64,000 bases of DNA from Neonectria sp. B-13 (GCA_002682825.1 NOKP01000017.1:682001-746000); one strand, 5' to 3'. Counted from the first letter of the stretch, positions 35,336 to 47,830 are shown. The notes: a model not told the origin generated them from the letters alone. Program-made: numbers and translations.

Positions 35336-35515
35336 CAGATGGGAGCCGTCTTGATTCTCAAAACTGCCTCCGACTTTCATCTTCACCGTCGTCTAGCTGC
35401 CACGTCTTTTCCCGCACTTAAACCAGATATTATATCCCAGTTTCACAGAGCTTGGTATACTGAAACTTGGTATTATTACTTGTATGTTAAGCAACAAAAG
35501 CAAATATGCTGCTGT

Positions 35516-36673
35516 TTATACTACTTTAAACTCAACAGTCTTCTTGATTACATTCCCCCTGGTATCCATATCCTCAAGATCAATATCTGAAGTTCCTGTC
35601 TGCGAGGAATTGCCAGGGATAATCTGCTCTTGTGACCCGTTCTTATCCATCATTGTTTTCCCCCCGTGCACCTCAACTATGTGCTCGGTTCTCCCCATCG
35701 AGTAATTGTCCCTTCTTGCTGTAGAAAATTGCTTTGAACGGCTGGAGTTAGCAGCATTACCATAGGATGATGACCCATTTGGTGAAGCTGTAAACCGAAG
35801 TTTCGAAGCGAGCAAGTCAATACTGAGAAAGAATTAGCAAGAACTCCTGTAGGCCTAAGAGAGGAGGTAGCTGGGTACTCACAACAAAAGAACTGGGTAG
35901 AGACAAAAGATGGTGTACAAAAAGCGGTCCAGCTGGCTAGCGATGTTATCCGCGCGCTGGCCAGGAGTTTGAAACGAGTGTGTGATAGCCCGTAAGATGC
36001 CCTGGACTGCAAGGATGCCAACCCGAACTTCAGTGCTCCGTGTGAGATAACGAAAGAGACCGATCTTCATTGCGGCCTGGAAAGAAGTGTCCCTTGCAGA
36101 TGCAAAGACGGCAATGAGGAAATAGGCGCTGATGCACTCAAGGATCGCCATCAAGCTGAAGTAGCTAATGTGGAGATAGTTGATGGTGACTTGCAGGCCA
36201 TAGTTGTCGTCGAGGATAGATCGGACGCGATACACGCCGATGACGACACGCGTAACAACGACACCGAGCATAAGGACCCAGAATAAGCCGGCGAAAATGC
36301 GCCAGCGAACACCTCGAAGAACTCGCTGCAGTATCATGTAGCTATAAAAGAGCAAGCCGGCTTCTTGAACCTATCGATACCGAGCAACGAAGATTAGCGA
36401 GAAAGGAATACACAGGGTAGAAAATCGACATACCAGCCAGAATAAATCTCCAAACACTGAGGCTACTGCTCGGCTCGTCGACGGGTGTGGCTGGTAATAG
36501 ATAAAGTAGCATAGCCCGCATGCGATGGCGCCCCCAGCAGATGAAATGATCGGGACGAGCGCGAGGAGGGTGAACCTGGTGATTCCGCACACGACGCAGC
36601 CGAAAAGAACATTGCCCATGCAAATGACGCTGAGAATCGACCAGCTAACCTCGAAGTATACCAGCGACGCCAT
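35516..36673 (-). CDS. Integral membrane protein, seven-helix fungal type
   Basis: Predicted polytopic membrane protein of 344 residues. Exons on the minus strand are 36673-36434, 36370-35883 and 35822-35516. About seven hydrophobic segments occupy residues 10-240, with the RDTSFQAAMKIGLFRYLTRSTEVR loop (basic, cytosolic-like) before the last two. The C-terminal 100 residues are hydrophilic and Ser/Asn-rich. The layout recalls the fungal rhodopsin-fold/PTH11-like putative receptors, but no CFEM domain or clear signature is seen. The ATG at 36673 is the first in frame; the frame is open further up, so the N-terminus may be longer. Ligand and role are unknown. Confidence 0.72.
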
Positions 36674-38628
36674 TGCCAGCTGAGTCTTGGGGGTGTCTGA
36701 GGGGGCTGCGGATTGGACGATCTCGAGACGGGTAAAAGTACAATTCCGTGACAGCACGGGGGATCAGCAGAGTTATGTATTTTATTGAGCCTTCATGCGC
36801 ATGAGCTATGTCCTCGCGTGTCAAACAAGGCGTTCCCTTGGGCTGTGGCGGTTCCAAGGCCTAACCGCTCTTAGACGTGAAGCAAGGATGCGATTCAGGA
36901 TTTTAGCTTTGGTTGGCTGCTAGAGCGAAGCTGATGATACAAAGTTGCGCTATCCCCGCCATCATCAGTAGTGCCGTTCCAGGATATTGCGACCTGTCTG
37001 GGGATTGCGCCAGACATGACTCGTTCTCGAAGACGAGGTTGCGGCTTCCTTTTGGTTCCTGGCCACTAACAAAAGCATCGATCAAATAAAATTCAACCGA
37101 CCCCTGAGAAGTGAGTTCCACGTTTTAAGTAGAGACATCACCATGAGCGCCTCTCAGACGTTAAGTCTTCTTTCGCCTTCGAATTGATGAGTTGGGGATG
37201 CCTCCACAGGCCACACCCTAACCCCGCCTCCACCGACCCCAGGTTGAGGGGTGCCGAGTCCCTGCTAAGCCGTTACGCACTATCCACGGTAGTGACAGTA
37301 GCAGACAACCGTTTTGCGTAATGGGGTGTCTAGAGCAAGCCACCATGTCAATGGCCTGTCATGGATCACATCATGGAACGTAGATACGAAAACCACTCCT
37401 TCGTGTGGCTAGATCGGCATGTCTTCCGTACGCCACAAGTGCCTTACTTTAACCTTAAGAGGGTTGGAGGGGTCATTGAGCGACTTCTCCCGAATTGAGT
37501 CGCAGGGGTGGCCTGATTCCCCCTTTTTCTTTTTCCTGCTCGGCTCGCTGTGCCACGTTATCCAATGGGGCTTTAGTCGACTTTCCCGAGCCGTTGCCTA
37601 AGAGCCTCAGGAACTATCGACGGAAAGTGGCCGTGATGCAGGGATCAATGGACACGTAACCAATCGGCAAGTTCGTTCCAACGGCACATCACGCAGGTGA
37701 GATGTTGTAGCACGTGTCTTCGCCCTGTTCCACGGCCGTGAGAGGATGCCCCAGTCGCTCACTGTCCATTTCAAAGTCTGACCCAGGAAAATCAGAAAAA
37801 GTAATACGAGCCTCCAGGAATCTGTCAGATGCGACAACACGGAGGTGCCCGCCCAACGAGAATCTCCGATTGGGCTCTAACTGAATGCTGAACCATCAGA
37901 GTCTCTTGGACAAGAGGCATGACTGTTCACAAAAGTCTTCCGGTACTCATGGTCTAGAATCGCAATTCGGTCGCTCATTTACCCCCTATTCTCTTTGCAT
38001 GTCCATCACCTTTGTGCTTGGCCTTTTGGCGTCGATGGAACAGCCCAGAAACAGACAGTAAGCTTTACGCCTAGTCTACTTACCAGGATGACCTGGTAGC
38101 TGGAAGCAGCCAAGGATCCAATCCAAGATCGTCCGCCCCACTGGCAGATCTTAGTTTTCAGCTACATCTCTGGCTCCCGCGCTTGGAGCGTTCTGATTTC
38201 ATTGCTGCTGCTAGCGGATACTCAAGTTGTGAGTTAGACCGGTAGGAGTGAAGGGGGTTTTGAATTCTATTGTCGTTGAGAAATTCCGGTTTGCAGGACG
38301 AACAGCAAGCTGTGCAGCTTTATTTCATATTTTCTTTCCCTTCGTCATCCCTCTCTTTGCATTATGGCCATTCACCAGTCCTTGTTCATGTCTTCGTTTG
38401 TTGCAATCCCAATTATTCATCCTTGGAGAATATAGATATGCTAATCCCATGCTAGCCTTGACGTAAAATAAAGAACATACTACTCAGTGATCACGAGGCA
38501 AGGGGCATGTTGTACTTGGTTGTCTTGCAAATGCTTCAGTCTATTGATTTTGATAAAGTGATTGGAAACTCCTTGCTAAATCTCTAGGTCAGTGCTGCCT
38601 GATCAACCCTATACCTACCTCCTGTAGC
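36674..38628. other. Long intergenic region, no gene supported
   Basis: About 2 kb without a convincing coding frame. It is the upstream region of the membrane-protein gene and the 3' flank of the small gene at 38629. No repeat or RNA gene was recognised. Confidence 0.5.
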
Positions 38629-38817
38629 TCAAACAAAGCCCGCACCGCGACGGTGCTGAGAAATGGTCCCAGCATCCTGTGCTAGTTTCTTCATCTCTTC
38701 CTCCTTCCTACGTCTCTCAACAGCTTCTTGCCGACGCTGCTGAGCGTCCTTACCCCGCTGGTCTAGGAAATCCGCCACTTTAGGATTAAGAATCTTGCCG
38801 CCATTAGCACTTGACAT
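38629..38817 (-). CDS. Small charged helical protein, 62 residues
   Basis: Single-exon frame coding 62 residues. The centre (residues 20-48) is almost entirely Arg, Lys, Glu and Gln and would form a continuous helix or short coiled coil; the end RRGAGFV is Gly/Arg-rich. The biased composition, clean ATG and isolation from overlapping genes favour a real gene. No family was recognised and no function is proposed. It lies 411 bases from the assembly gap, so further exons towards the gap cannot be excluded. Confidence 0.55.
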   Translation of the reverse strand: MSSANGGKILNPKVADFLDQRGKDAQQRRQEAVERRRKEEEMKKLAQDAGTISQHRRGAGFV

Positions 38818-39789
38818 GATGAGACTGATTCTTAAGAACAGTGGGATAATAGACTTGCAGGTTTTAAGGGCGTTGAATGGTAGGATGAGATGTGAAAACG
38901 GTGTTCATAAAGCCGCAGAAAAATAGAAGAGACGGCGACTATTATTTAACTATTATTTATCCCATTTCTCTCATGGAAAAAGTGAATGCATCTTTGTTCT
39001 AAATAATTTTGTAATAACGCATTGTTCAGATCGCCTCCCATATGTGTTAGTGTTTTCAGCTTCCTATGAATAAACACCTTTAATGTTCGCCTAGTCGCGA
39101 CTTGCCTACATGAACATGGAACGAACGCGGCTTTGTCATTCTTTCAATTCAAAATTTACGTGTCGTGTGATGTCATCGAGAAATTATGTTCCTGTGTTCG
39201 TATTGCTCTTATTAGGTGCCTTTTAAGTNNNNNNNNNNNNNNNNNNNNNNNNNNNNNNNNNNNNNNNNNNNNNNNNNNNNNNNNNNNNNNNNNNNNNNNN
39301 NNNNNNNNNNNNNNNNNNNNNNNNNNNNTTCCTTCTCTCAAACTGGAAATATAAATCAACACTTTACGGAAGCTGGAATTGAGATTGAGATTGAGTAAAA
39401 GTCGGAGTTGATGAATCGAACCGAGGCGATGAGCTACGGTGTCACAGTGGACAGTGGCTGTGTACTGGGGCCTGGATTGAATCCCAGACTGAAGCTGAGA
39501 GAGATCAACTTCAGCTCGTGTTTATCATGTCATAAGCAATGCTACATTGCATGCAGATTAACTGCTTCGTTTCATTTAGAAATGTGGTTGCACCGAAGGA
39601 TCACGCTTAGTCCCAGCTGAGCAGTTGTCTTACCAACACGTAGCATGCCATAGCAAGCGGGGTCTTTCTATTTTAAGCGCTGGAACTTTAGGCCTCTGAG
39701 GCCCGACACTATTATTCGCTTTCCTTCCCTTTTCAAAGCCACAGTCGCCCAGCTTAGACTTGTTCATCACCAAGAAAAATAGACGCAAA
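38818..39789. other. Intergenic, includes the assembly gap
   Basis: Promoters of the small minus-strand gene and of the CBM9-like gene flank a sequencing gap. Nothing else was recognised in the known bases. Confidence 0.55.
39229..39328. other. Assembly gap, 100 N
   Basis: Exactly 100 undetermined bases, the usual placeholder for a gap of unknown size between contigs. True distance, and even adjacency, across it is uncertain. Confidence 0.99.
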
Positions 39790-40479
39790 ATGATGACTGT
39801 CAAGATGCGTTCTTTTACTCTTGCTGTCGTCGCCCTTTCAAGCCTGGCTAACGCTATTCGAGCCCCCTCTGTCAGTGTTCCAGCATGCCCCAGGGTCGGC
39901 ACAATCAAGTATTCCAAGTCAGTCCCTGACCAGACGGACTTTCCGCTCACGCAAGTCGACCTTTGCTACACGCGAACCTCCATCGCCTTGACCTTTACCG
40001 CTCATAACGAAACCAACTTCTACTTCGACCCTGAGCAAGGTACCAATGGCGACATTTGGGAGTACGAAGTCATGGAGGCCTTCATCTACAAGGGCACCGA
40101 TGACCCTCAGACATACCTGGAGTTTGAGGTCAACCCCAACAATGTGACGTATCAAGCGTTCGTCTATAACCCGTCCAAGATTAGGGCCGAGGGTGCGCCT
40201 TTCGATCACTTTTTCGTCTCGGACCCTGCCGCTGATGGCTTCTCTGCCACCACCACGCTTGACAAGCCCGCTGGGCGTTGGATTAGTCGCGTCAAGATCC
40301 CTTTGGGCCTTTTAAATGTTGGGAACGGTGCTGCCAAGGGTACCAAGTGGAGGATGAACTTCTTTCGAACCATTACCAGTCCATCTACGTATCCAGACCA
40401 GGAGCTGGGTGCTTGGAGCTCACCAGACAAGGCCAGTTTCCATATCAGCAAATATTTCGGATTCGTTCATTTTGTCTGA
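39790..40479 (+). CDS. Secreted CBM9-like carbohydrate-binding protein
   Basis: Single-exon gene of 229 residues. A signal peptide is evident near the start: basic residues, then SFTLAVVALSSLANA with probable cleavage before IRAP. The mature protein is a beta-rich domain with WEYEVMEAFIYKG, YLEFEVNPNNVTYQAFVYNP and WRMNFFRT, which match the CBM9-like fold (xylanase-associated/DOMON-like carbohydrate binding). Several NxT/NxS sequons suit a secreted glycoprotein. Two Cys flank the first strands and may form a disulphide. No catalytic domain is attached, so it would act as a stand-alone binding protein outside the cell. Either of two in-frame ATGs (39790 or 39793) or the Met at 39805 could start translation. 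Confidence 0.82.
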   Translation: MMTVKMRSFTLAVVALSSLANAIRAPSVSVPACPRVGTIKYSKSVPDQTDFPLTQVDLCYTRTSIALTFTAHNETNFYFDPEQGTNGDIWEYEVMEAFIYKGTDDPQTYLEFEVNPNNVTYQAFVYNPSKIRAEGAPFDHFFVSDPAADGFSATTTLDKPAGRWISRVKIPLGLLNVGNGAAKGTKWRMNFFRTITSPSTYPDQELGAWSSPDKASFHISKYFGFVHFV

Positions 40480-40900
40480 ATGGTGCGAGATGGACATGTG
40501 GGCGCTGCAGAGTTATTTCAATGCGGGTAGTTGGCTTATGTATTGATCACATTGTGTCTCATTTATCGATAATTTATCTCATGATTAACTTAACATTTCC
40601 CTTGTGACGGAGGCTGCATCAAATTTACCACGAAGCAATATAAAACTATACCCTGACGCTCCATAAACTCCAACGGGGACAGACAACATAGAAGATACCT
40701 AAGTATAACAAAAGGTAAATACACCGCATTGCTAGATACTGGTTTTAAGCTCTTGCCTTAATCTCATGCTGTAGTTCAAGTATGCGGTATTGTACCGGCT
40801 CCTTTCCCAGAATCCACCACATCCCGTTAAATTCCTTCCAAAAGAAACCCGACATTGTATCACGAATTTTCCAGTGTCAAACAGTCGACTACCATCGAAT
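40480..40900. other. Intergenic between convergent genes
   Basis: 3' flanks of the CBM9-like gene and the UNC-93-type gene. Nothing recognisable was seen. Confidence 0.6.
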
Positions 40901-42568
40901 TCATGCAACGGCAATCTTCTCAGGATGGCCCTGTGGCAGGACGTCTGCAAGGGTCTCATCAGTACCCTGGAGATCGTCCTCGGTAGAAACGTGGTCACGG
41001 ATCTTAAGCAGAATGACAGGAGCTGCAAAGACAAGGGAAGCTGCGAGGAGCGCCCAGTTGCTGATGAATTCTGCTCTGTAGGAGAGTTTCCGAGCATCAA
41101 GATTGTTGACGACAGCGGCACCAGCCGACTGAATACCCTTGTAGAAGCCGACGTAGTTTGCAGATCGACGGCCCGAGTTGGAAAGAGCGCCCATCACCCT
41201 AATAAGTCAGTCAGCAATGCCAAGACAGGACATGACAAGATGGGTGTGCGTACCAATAGACGCTGGCTTGCCAAGCAGCGTCGAAGAAGCCATAAAAGAT
41301 GTACAAAAACATGGGTCCGACGTAGCCCGAGTCTGACCAGTCAGTTGGCTTGAATCCCGAGTCTGGGGCAACAGATGCGCGGGTGTAGGTCTTCTCATAA
41401 GCATATCCACCACCCCAGACGGCGAAGGTAAGAACAAAAAGAGCAACCAGCGCAGCCTTTGCCCGAACAGTACGCCGAACACGCTCTATATCGAGGAGGT
41501 AGCCCCAGATAGCCGCGGCGACAATCTGAGCCAGCCAGTATAAAAGACTGTTGAGGGCTTTGGTGCGAGTGTTGAAGTGGGCGCCATTGACAGAGTTCTG
41601 TTGGTAGACGTAGAACCAGTTGGACGAAAAGAACATGGGAAAGAGAAGAACGATGAAGGGTTCAAATTTGAGTGCTTCGTACAGGCCAATAAATTCACTC
41701 TGCCAGGTAGGATTCTTCATCAAAATGACGCGAGAGCCATCCTTGCGAATAATGTCACTCGCATTGCAGAGAGTGAGGGCAAGGAGAGCGCCGAAGAACA
41801 TGAGCACGATGAATCCGATGTAGGTCCCGTCGCTGACCGTCTTGTTTTCTTTGACGTGAATATTTTCGCCAAGAGGAATCTGGAATAGAATTAGTCTTGA
41901 GTAACCCACGAGGCCATCGTCCAAAGTAGTGAGACGGGAAGTTTACCAGGCTGCCAACAACGGCTCCCATGTTGAATATCCCCCAGAACCAGGCAAAGTA
42001 CTGGCCTTTCTGATTCTCATGTGGATATGAGATCATGATGGTGCCCTGTGCAGTCCACAACAGTCCAGCACAGATACCGAGCCAGGCGCCAGCAAAAAGG
42101 TTGAAGCCCGGGACGTGGCGATGAACAGAGACCAGCAAGCTAATGGCGTAGAGACCGTATCCGACGCCCCCGAAGGCCAGCGTCAGCCTTACGCCGAGTT
42201 TGTTCACAAACGTCCCACCAAAGAAACCGAAGACGGCAAAGGCGCTGTACAGGGCCGTGTTCTATCACGCGAAAACGTGAGTCTGGCTCCCACAACGGAA
42301 TCGTATCAATACTCACCATGTTATCAGCGAGGGTGGGATCTGTTTTTCCACCTCCGCCTAGGCCGCCGAGCGCATTGAACATGCCAGGACACATGAAGCA
42401 CACAAAAGCCACCATGCCCAGCTGGATTTTAGGCGACGCATACCAGGGGAGAGTGTGGCCAAACAAGCGAAGTTGTCGATACTTCCATCCGCGAGGCAAG
42501 TCAACCACTCCGCTAATTTCTGGGCCGTCCGCGGCGGACTCGGTAGCGGCGGGGTTGTTGGTGGACAT
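40901..42568 (-). CDS. UNC-93/DUF895-type MFS membrane protein
   Basis: Polytopic membrane protein of 496 residues. Exons on the minus strand are 42568-42317, 42261-41947, 41879-41254 and 41198-40901. The N-terminus has a 45-residue hydrophilic leader, then GMVAFVCFMCPGMFNALGGLG, the helix 1 region of fungal DUF895/UNC-93 proteins (first 20 residues diagnostic). ALYSAFAVFGFFGG, WTAQGTIMISYPHENQKG and SLLYWLAQIVAAAIWGYLLD follow in the family order. About 11 membrane segments are visible. UNC-93 relatives modulate ion channels or receptor trafficking in animals; fungal members are uncharacterised transport-like proteins, so the substrate is unknown. All splice joins keep the frame. Confidence 0.87.
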
Positions 42569-44268
42569 GGCGCAGGGGTGCAGATCCTGTGACTATTCTA
42601 CAGATCAAAGGGACGACTGTCTCTCGGCAGCCAGGGCATTTAGCGTGAGTGTTATTTGGAGGAGCCAGACTCCTCAGTTCAGCGGCAAAGCTTTATACCC
42701 AGGTCGTCAAGGTCGTGGTTTGATTCTCGGATGTGTGGCCGTGCCATGCGCGTTCCTTCCACCGGGGAGCACGAGACGACGAGACTGGGAGGTGTGGATG
42801 CGACGTTACATATCGCATGGTCGAAGAGACATGCTGATAGGGTGAAGCCGGACTGTTGCCATGCGGGGGAACGATGATCGCTCAGATTTGGCAGTCACAA
42901 TGCTGATCAAGTGTTGAACGCTGACGTGATATTGTTCTCCGTTGGTTGTTAACCCGAACCCCCTTGCCCTCACTGTCCTCTGCGGGTGCCAGTCTTTTCA
43001 AGGGGCCTAGCTCTGGCCATGGCCGAACATCCGTGATAGCGCAGGTCGAGGCTCGATAAAGCTACATTGTCACTCGATCAGAACAGGGGCAGAGATTGAG
43101 AGCTAGCTTATCGGTGTTCCGATGGAACTGTACGGTAGTTACCGAGTCGATAAGGAATTGAGTGTCATGTCACAAGGCTGACCCCGATGTAACTTTGACG
43201 GGCTATTTCAGCGTTGCCCTGCTACGTTGCTGCTAGGAATACTTTGTGCAGTACTACACCACTACATAGCACCCGTTGGATCAAGAGACCAGGTTATCCT
43301 TGCGCGCCGGGGTTGGCGAATAGCGCATGCTTCGGCACGAGGAGGTTTTCAAGTTGCTGTTCCTTGGAGCTTTCATTCACCGCACTGAGTGTCCTACAGG
43401 GCTTCTTGTAGCGACGTTACAGTGCATGCAGCTATTTTCGACCCAGGATCAACACAACTCTCAAATACCAACGCGGGCTGAATTACCCTTATCAAGATCC
43501 CGCCCTCATTATGGTCATTAACCTGAATGAGTTGTGGCTCTAGTTAATGTCTTTAGGTTGTTGTCAATCTGTTGGCATCTGGCACTGAGCCTTAAAGTTG
43601 GACCGGCGATCCCTGTGCTGTGGAGAGTTATCCTCTTTAGTGGCCCCCCCGCCTGTTAGCATGTTGCAGGCAGTTGAAACATGTGCTGACTACACTGAGG
43701 ACTATGGCGTACGCCCTTGAAGCTCAGTATTTAGCTGGCATTATGAAGAACCTGTGCGAGGGGCTTTCGAATCGCTTACGGGAGCTAGCGGCCTTGGCGA
43801 AGCTTATTTTCACGGACTACACGCAGCAGCAGAGACAGGAAACTTTTGATTCATTTACCGCACAGCGTCACGGTTGTTATTAGTGACTAGAGCCCTCGTG
43901 CTGCCAGGGCAGGCTGGTGATGCCCCATCTGAGCAATATGATCGCAGCCCCTACCAAGTTCGTCTCTTCCATGCAACAGCAGCATTCTCTGCCTCGGGGA
44001 CGATCCACTGTATCCTTACGAATGTGGGAATCACTCGCAGTGACGATGTCTTCACGCTTGATGGTAGCCAATGACTTGGCAGGTCCTGTTTTACTTAAAT
44101 ACCACGTGACTCCACCTACTATTCTGCCAGCTCTCACCGCTTAGTTAACGCCTGAGCCATAACACGGCCCTTGGGCCTAACACCTGTCTGTCTGATGCTA
44201 TATTGCATTCACTTTTTCAACCCCCTCTCCATGTCTTTAGCTTGAAGAACATCATCCAAAGCCATAGT
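42569..44268. other. Intergenic between divergent genes, no gene seen
   Basis: 1.7 kb shared upstream region of the UNC-93-type gene and the Zn2Cys6 gene. Open frames here are short and unconvincing. Confidence 0.5.
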
Positions 44269-46521
44269 ATGACTGATATAATATCGCTCTCTGATACGAG
44301 CCTGGCAGTAAGCGATCCTCTTTAGAATCTCTAATCGCATTATCTCGAGGCTAATCATGCAAGTGCGACTATTGTCGAAGCAAGAAGCTTAAAGTAAGTC
44401 AGACATCAAGGACGTTAAAGACCACTGCTAACTTGTGAAGTGCTCCAAGGATAGACCGAAATGTAGTGCTTGTTTACAACGGGCCACGCTATGTCATTAC
44501 AGCGGGAGGACTCACAAAACTCCCCTCACACGAGCGTACGACTTCAATCTAGCATTCGCAGCTGTCCTAACTGACCTCTCCCTACAGTCATCTGACCAGA
44601 GTTGAGAAACGCCTTGCACGCCTAGAAAACCTCTTTGGCCAGCTGCTCCCTGATGTCAACATTGATAAAGCCCTAGCTGAAGTTCCAACGGACGCCTCCC
44701 AACCTGTTGCATCTCAGTCGTCACCAACAAACGCCATATCCCCCCGTAGTCCAACCATTTTAGAGGCCGTTCCTGCAGAAGCTGATGGCTTTGATTGGCA
44801 GGAAGATGTGGATGAGCTCGCTGATGGAATGGCATCACTATCTGTTGAGCCGAGAGGTGCAGGATACTTGGGTAATGCACAGTCAAGCCCCAGAAATAGC
44901 ACACGACATACTGACGTCTACCTAGGATCAACGGCTGGCGTCTTTTTCCTAAGATCGCTGCTTTTCTGGACGGGTCGCTCCAGGTCACTTATCGGTGATG
45001 GCGTCCTAGTAGAAAGACGTTGTCCTGGGATAGAGTCTTCTTCACAACTGTCTGAGTCGGTCGCCTCAAGACAGGTCGTCGAACGACTGGTGAATAGCTA
45101 CTTTGCAGTTTACCACCACAGCTATCCTTTTGTCCACGAGCCAACCTTCAGGGCCCAGCTTCAAGAGATTGGGCAGCGACCGCAACGGCGTTCATGGCAG
45201 ATGCTGCTCCATACCATTCTGGCACTGGGAGCGTGGTGTCTCAATCAAACCCCAGGCGAGCTCGATGACCAACTGTATCATGACGTGTTGTCGGTGGGAG
45301 AGAACGAATGCTTCTTCGAAAGCGCGAACCTAACATTTGTTCAAGCTCTCATTCTCTTCAGCAACCTAAGTCAAAAACGCAACAAGCCCAACACAGGATC
45401 CAACTTCCTTGGACTCGCCACGCGAATGGCCCTCAGCCTAGGCCTTCACCGAGAGTTACCTGACTGGAATATCGGTCTTTTGCAACGAGAGATGCGCCGT
45501 CGTGTCTGGTGGGGGCTATACATGTTTGACAGTGGCGCCTCGACTACCTTTGGGAGGCCAATTCTCCTTCCCGGGACGGAAGCCATGGACGTACGGCCAG
45601 TTCTCAATATCCATGATGAGGTATGTCAAACATGGCCTGGACGTCAATGGCGTGTCGCTGATGTGCACAACAGCACCTTACCAGCAGAACAGAGCTTCCA
45701 CCCGAAGAGATTGACCAGCCGACATTGTACTCGGGCATGAAGTATCAGAGCGATCTGCATGTCAAATCCAACCACATCTCCAATCGTCTGCTCTCATCAT
45801 CGGGTGTCTCACCGGAAGACGCTCTATGTATGGATGCAGCGTTGGATATATGGTCTAGTATGGTACCGGTGTACTTGAGGCTAGATTCTGACATCTTGTC
45901 AACTGAGCCGTCATTTTACTTCAACAGGTCACGTCTTTGGTGGCGCTTCTGGAACCTCAAGATCATCATCTTCCGTCAGCTCTTTCTGAAGCGAGCAGTT
46001 GAGAGGGGGAAGGGAACTGTCCCAGCACGAGTCAACGAAGTGGACGAAAAGTGCAGGAGCATTGCGTTGCACGCTGCGAGTGCAACGGTAGCCTCAATCG
46101 ATGACTATACGAAGCACAGGGAAATCACTAGGCTTGTGACTTGGTACTCAATGTAGGTTATTTGGGATCAACATGACGAAGCTCTGGGATTAACTTCTAT
46201 AGCTACTTCATATTCCATGCCTCCCTGGTCATCAGCCTCGCTGTCCTTGGCGACTCAGAATCGCCAGACCTGTCCAGATGGCAGGAGGAGCTGAATACCG
46301 TCCGCCACATCTTTCGCAATGTGTTTGTCGACAACCAGCTCGCGGCGCGCTGTGCTAATATTCTCGACGTCATTTTGCCAGACTATGCGGCAACACCGGA
46401 TGACTGGGCAAATTTACAGCTAGATCCTTCGCTAATGGACTTTTCGACGTGGCCGACAGAACCGGCAGACGACTTTTTTAGCATCTTTGGCTGGCCAGAA
46501 CTCAGCAGCAATCCAGAGTGA
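44269..46521 (+). CDS. Zn2Cys6 transcription factor with fungal middle homology domain
   Basis: Nuclear regulator of 664 residues. Exons are 44269-44307, 44364-44393, 44441-44535, 44588-45620, 45674-46152 and 46203-46521. The zinc cluster is C-D-Y-C-R-S-K-K-L-K-C, then CSKDRPKCSACLQRATLC. The second exon is only 30 bases and carries just CDYCRSKKLK. A linker LTRVEKRLARLENLFGQLL forms a short coiled coil for dimerisation. The Fungal_trans domain runs from about residue 190, with MRRRVWWGLYMFD as its hallmark. The acidic end (DFSTWPTEPADDFF) could be an activation domain. The nearest genes are a P-loop kinase and a hexose-type transporter; a regulatory link is possible but unproven. Confidence 0.9.
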
Positions 46522-46561
46522 ATTCAGTGTTTTGCCTTGTCTGATGCTGTCTCGCCAAGGG

Positions 46562-47386
46562 TCAATTGATGATGCGCACGCTGGGCTCAATCAGCCGGGA
46601 TCTTATGTATTCGCCGTTGGGTATATCGTTTTCGTCAGCCCGTAAGAGCGCTGCATCTCTTGTTGTCTCAATTCCGGCTTTCAAGTGTCGGGTGGCCAGG
46701 CGCTCTCTGGCGACGCCGGTCGGCACATCGACAAACCACCTTCAGTATTGGTTAGCCTGGCATAAGCCTTTGCGAGTGATATGGAGACTGACCTGTCATC
46801 TACCAATCCGGAAATGCTGCTCCACGGCTCTTCATCGAGAAGCGTGTAGTTGCCTTCAATGATAACGACTTTGGCCTGGGAAGATATGGCAATAGCATCT
46901 GGGACTGGATCCTTTGTTGCGTGGTCGAAACTCGGGGCTTTGATGATGATTTGCTGCTCGCCACATGCAGTCACGGGCGTTGTCTTGAGCAGCACGACAA
47001 GCTCGAGCAAGCTAGCTGCATCAAAGGTGAAAGGTGCGCCTCGCCTCCGGAAAGCTTGGGCAGGGTCGTCGAAGGAAGAGAGCGTGGCGCGAGAGTAATG
47101 GAATCCGTCCTGTCAAGTCACTATTTAGTAGAAGCGGTTGTTGTGCGTCGGTGGCGCCACGACTCACCATTGGGAGGACTGCCACGTCGTGAAGTCCATA
47201 CTTGTTCAGCTCATGGACCAAAGCATCTGAGATGGTGGTTTTGCCGGACCCAGGCACGCCAGCCAGAGCAATCAAGATGCGTCGGGTTGGGCCTAATAGC
47301 TTCTGCCGGATCAGCAAACGCTCGATGCGCTCTCGCAGCTTCGTTGTCGTCTTGACCAAATCATGGCCCGCTTTGAATTGCTCCAT
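46562..47386 (-). CDS. P-loop kinase of the uridine kinase/phosphoribulokinase family
   Basis: Soluble ATP-dependent small-molecule kinase of 237 residues. Exons on the minus strand are 47386-47168, 47109-46793 and 46739-46562. Walker A is GVPGSGKT at 43-50. DGFHYSRATL follows the first intron, as in panK/uridine kinase-like enzymes, then VVIIEGNYTLL (Walker B region) and a lid-like DVPTGVARERLATRH. The size fits the fungal YFH7-like group, whose substrate is unsettled. The start at 47386 is preferred because it precedes the P-loop by the usual distance; the frame is open further up but offers no better ATG. Divergent from the hexose transporter across a short promoter, so it might phosphorylate an imported substrate or its derivative (inference). 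Confidence 0.82.
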
Positions 47387-47830
47387 AACCCTGACTTGTT
47401 CTTGTTCAGCGACGGATACCGTTTCTTGGAAGAAGTCGCGAGGAACTTTGACCCTGACAGTCAGTGCCTTGGTATGAAGAATGCGAGTACGACAAGATGA
47501 GCAATATCTTGAGGCGAGCTGCGGATGGGACAGTACCAAGGAATTCCGTCCTTAATTTCACTCCGGGGCACAGCAGTCCGGACCGGGCGGGGGTCTTGTG
47601 ACGGCAATTGGTCCGGACTGGAGTTGTCCGGACCTAGGGGCTCAAAAAGTAGGTTTGACTCGTTGGCCGATCCTTTCTGCGGGGATCGAGTCCCCACGGG
47701 GCAAAACTCGTCAGGGTGCTCTGCTGATCTATTCGCATACAAGTACCCCAACATGACCTCCGCAAACTTATCTTTCCCCAGATCAACCTCGAGATAAGCA
47801 GGTTCTTCACCAGAGACATCGAATTTTACC
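47387..47830. promoter_or_regulatory. Divergent promoter with three GTCCGGAC palindromes
   Basis: Perfect palindromic octamers GTCCGGAC lie at 47576-47583, 47611-47618 and 47626-47633, with start-to-start spacings of 35 and 15 bases. They sit between the kinase (minus, from 47386) and the transporter (plus, from 47831). CGG half-sites in inverted order are typical of Zn2Cys6 targets. A reverse frame (47832-47461) crosses the region but is judged fortuitous. Confidence 0.6.

Noticed and set aside
39455..39490. tRNA-like T-arm sequence around GATTGAATCCC
   Set aside because: The stem does not pair over five bases and no acceptor or anticodon arm could be drawn.
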